Source of the DNA: CADEEL01 sp050246475
GTDB taxonomy: Bacteria; Pseudomonadota; Alphaproteobacteria; Caulobacterales; Aquidulcibacteraceae
Length of the DNA stretch: 64,000 nt
Reading direction: 5' to 3'
Assembly: GCA_050246475.1 (NCBI GenBank)
Contig: JBFWVZ010000002.1
Coordinates: forward strand, 248,001 to 312,000
The notes below the pieces were generated by a model, which was not told the DNA's origin, ran no database searches, and saw only the letters and a list, made by a program, of their open reading frames with translations. Below, piece after piece: positions 62,591 through 64,000 of the stretch. The position numbers were made by a program, and so were the translations under genes. Position 1 is the first letter of the stretch, and every line of letters begins with the position of its first letter.

Positions 62591-64000
62591 ATGGCTTGGA
62601 ACATTTCAGCCGGCGCGATCCGCAATCCGATCCCGCCGATCCTTCTGATCCTGGCGCTGCTCTTCGCGGGGCTCACCGCGTATTTCCGCCTGCCGGTGAA
62701 CCAGCTGCCGAACATCGATTTCGGCGGCTTCGTCGTCACCGTCGCGCAGCCGGGCGCGGCGCCCGCGGAAATGGAGACGCAGATCGCGCAGCGCATCGAA
62801 TCCGCGCTGCAAGCGGTCGAAGGCGTGCGGCGCACGACGACGACGATCGAGCCCGGTGTCTCGCAGACGCGAGTCGAGATGGAGGGCGCGGTCGATCTCG
62901 CCCGCGCGGTCACCGATGCGCGCGACGCCATCAGCCGCATCCGCTCGGAATTGCCCGCAGACATCACCGAGCCCGTCGTCACCCGCATCGAGGCGGCGGC
63001 CCAGCCTGTTGGCTATTTCGCGGTGGAGGGCGCGGGGCGCTCGCCGCAGGACATCTCCTGGTTCATCGACAACGACCTCGCGCGCGAATTGCTCGCCATC
63101 GAGGGGGTGAGCACCGTGCGCCGGCTGGGCGGGGTGGATCGTGAAATCCGCGTCGAGCTCGATCCCGCGCGGCTCATTGCCTACGACATCTCCGCAGACC
63201 AAGTGAGCCAGCAGCTGCGTGCGCTGAACGCGGATTTGCCGGGCGGGCAAGCCGAAGTCGGCGGCCAGGCGCAATCGATCCGCACGCTCGGCGGCGCGCA
63301 GACGGTCGCGCAACTGGCCGACACACGCATCATCGCGCCCGGCGGTCGCTCCGTGCGCTTGGCCGATCTCGGCAACGTGGCCGACAGCGCGAGCGATCTG
63401 CAGGCCATCTCACGCTACAACGGCCAGCCCGTCGTCGGCTTTCTCGTGCAGCGCGCGCGCGGATCGAGCGAGGTGGCCGTTTATGACCGCATCATGGAGC
63501 GCGTCGCGGAGATCGAACGCGCGCATCCGGGCACAACGATCCGCGAGATCGCTTCGAACGTCGAATTCATCCGCGGCATGCACGAGAGCTCGATCCACGC
63601 GCTGCTGGAAGGCGCGCTGCTGGCGTGCCTCGTCGTCTTTGTGATCCTGCGCGATTGGCGCGCTACGTTGATCGCCGCGGCGGCCATCCCGCTCTCCGTC
63701 ATCCCGACGTTCGCGGCGATCGAGCCGCTGGGCTTCACGCTCAACATGGTGACCTTGATCGCGTTGGCGCTCGTTTCCGGCGTTCTGGTCGATGACGCGA
63801 TTGTGGAGATCGAAAACATCATACGCCACATGCGCATGGGGAAGAATCCCTATGAGGCCGCGCTCGAAGCCGCCGACGAGATCGGCCTCGCGGTCGTGGC
63901 GACGACGGCGAGCATCATCGCCGTGTTTGTGCCGGTCTCTTTCATGGTCGGCGGCGTGGGGCCGTTCTTCCGCGAGTTCGGGTTGACAGTCGCGTTTGCT
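62591..64000 (+). CDS. RND efflux transporter permease, partial (3' end off window)
   Basis: The first 470 residues of an AcrB/MexB-type (or HAE1/MdtC-like) RND pump. The N-terminal transmembrane helix (PPILLILALLFAGLTAYFRL), the porter domain (PGAAPAEMETQIAQRIESAL) and transmembrane helices 2-5 are present, with the proton-relay Asp pair in SGVLVDDAIVEIENI (about residue 400). It runs off the right edge, so docking and C-terminal helices are not seen. It uses the proton motive force to expel toxic compounds with the adaptor and NodT. Confidence 0.92.
   Translation, partial: MAWNISAGAIRNPIPPILLILALLFAGLTAYFRLPVNQLPNIDFGGFVVTVAQPGAAPAEMETQIAQRIESALQAVEGVRRTTTTIEPGVSQTRVEMEGAVDLARAVTDARDAISRIRSELPADITEPVVTRIEAAAQPVGYFAVEGAGRSPQDISWFIDNDLARELLAIEGVSTVRRLGGVDREIRVELDPARLIAYDISADQVSQQLRALNADLPGGQAEVGGQAQSIRTLGGAQTVAQLADTRIIAPGGRSVRLADLGNVADSASDLQAISRYNGQPVVGFLVQRARGSSEVAVYDRIMERVAEIERAHPGTTIREIASNVEFIRGMHESSIHALLEGALLACLVVFVILRDWRATLIAAAAIPLSVIPTFAAIEPLGFTLNMVTLIALALVSGVLVDDAIVEIENIIRHMRMGKNPYEAALEAADEIGLAVVATTASIIAVFVPVSFMVGGVGPFFREFGLTVAFA

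Overview
The window is high-GC bacterial chromosome with an alphaproteobacterial gene set: a BA14K-type protein, a NodT-type efflux lipoprotein, a TonB receptor with a Fur-like box, GTP-dependent PEP carboxykinase, polyhydroxybutyrate-type enzymes and an ECF sigma/anti-sigma pair. A member of the Caulobacterales/Hyphomonadaceae or a close relative is the best guess. This rests on gene content only. There is no rRNA operon and no complete tRNA.

Region 1 (about 1-22.4 kb) is a low-oxygen/stress island. It holds an MBL-fold/beta-CASP hydrolase, a universal stress protein, PEP synthase, BA14K and TerB-like proteins, and an ABC/FtsX/HlyD exporter. Further along are Hsp20, a small cytochrome c lipoprotein, DUF2267, an M15-type peptidase, an L,D-transpeptidase and a CoA ligase-GNAT acetyltransferase fusion. 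It ends with a phasin-like/PH/META operon, an SDR, OmpW, a host-attachment-type protein and a diiron protein. Five intergenic sites match the FNR/FixK/Anr consensus TTGA-N6-TCAA exactly and one more is close, so the island looks like one CRP/FNR-family regulon. The regulator gene is not in the window.

Region 2 (22.7-35 kb) starts with an anti-sigma/ECF sigma pair, divergent from a subtilisin-like protease and a low-complexity secreted protein. A long forward run follows: cupin, MFS transporter, a small overlapping ORF, 3-hydroxybutyrate dehydrogenase, patatin, a membrane adenylate cyclase translationally coupled to it, a 47-aa protein, NDH-2, and a LysR gene with an apparent 2-nt frameshift.

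Region 3 (35.3-43.8 kb) is a two-way copper/metal resistance locus around a CsoR-type operator. On the right are csoR, multicopper oxidase, CopB, CopC and a PepSY protein. On the left are a Cu(I) P-type ATPase, an AraC regulator, a 44-aa nine-cysteine metallothionein, a DUF3703 membrane fusion protein and DUF2938.

Region 4 (44-55.7 kb) is mixed accessory DNA: an alpha/beta hydrolase remnant, small secreted and YCII proteins, a TonB receptor, an acyl-CoA dehydrogenase and a UvrD/PcrA-like helicase. Next comes a 600-base gene-free stretch full of GCGAAGC/GCTTCGC repeats, then an AlpA-type regulator, an unknown 358-aa protein and a tyrosine integrase. The integrase lies beside the 3' half of a tRNA-Lys(CUU) gene, the remnant of an attachment site.

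Region 5 (55.7-64 kb) has a tandem TetR regulator split by a frame change, GTP-type PEP carboxykinase, and an RND efflux system (NodT lipoprotein divergent from TetR, adaptor and pump). The pump runs off the right edge.
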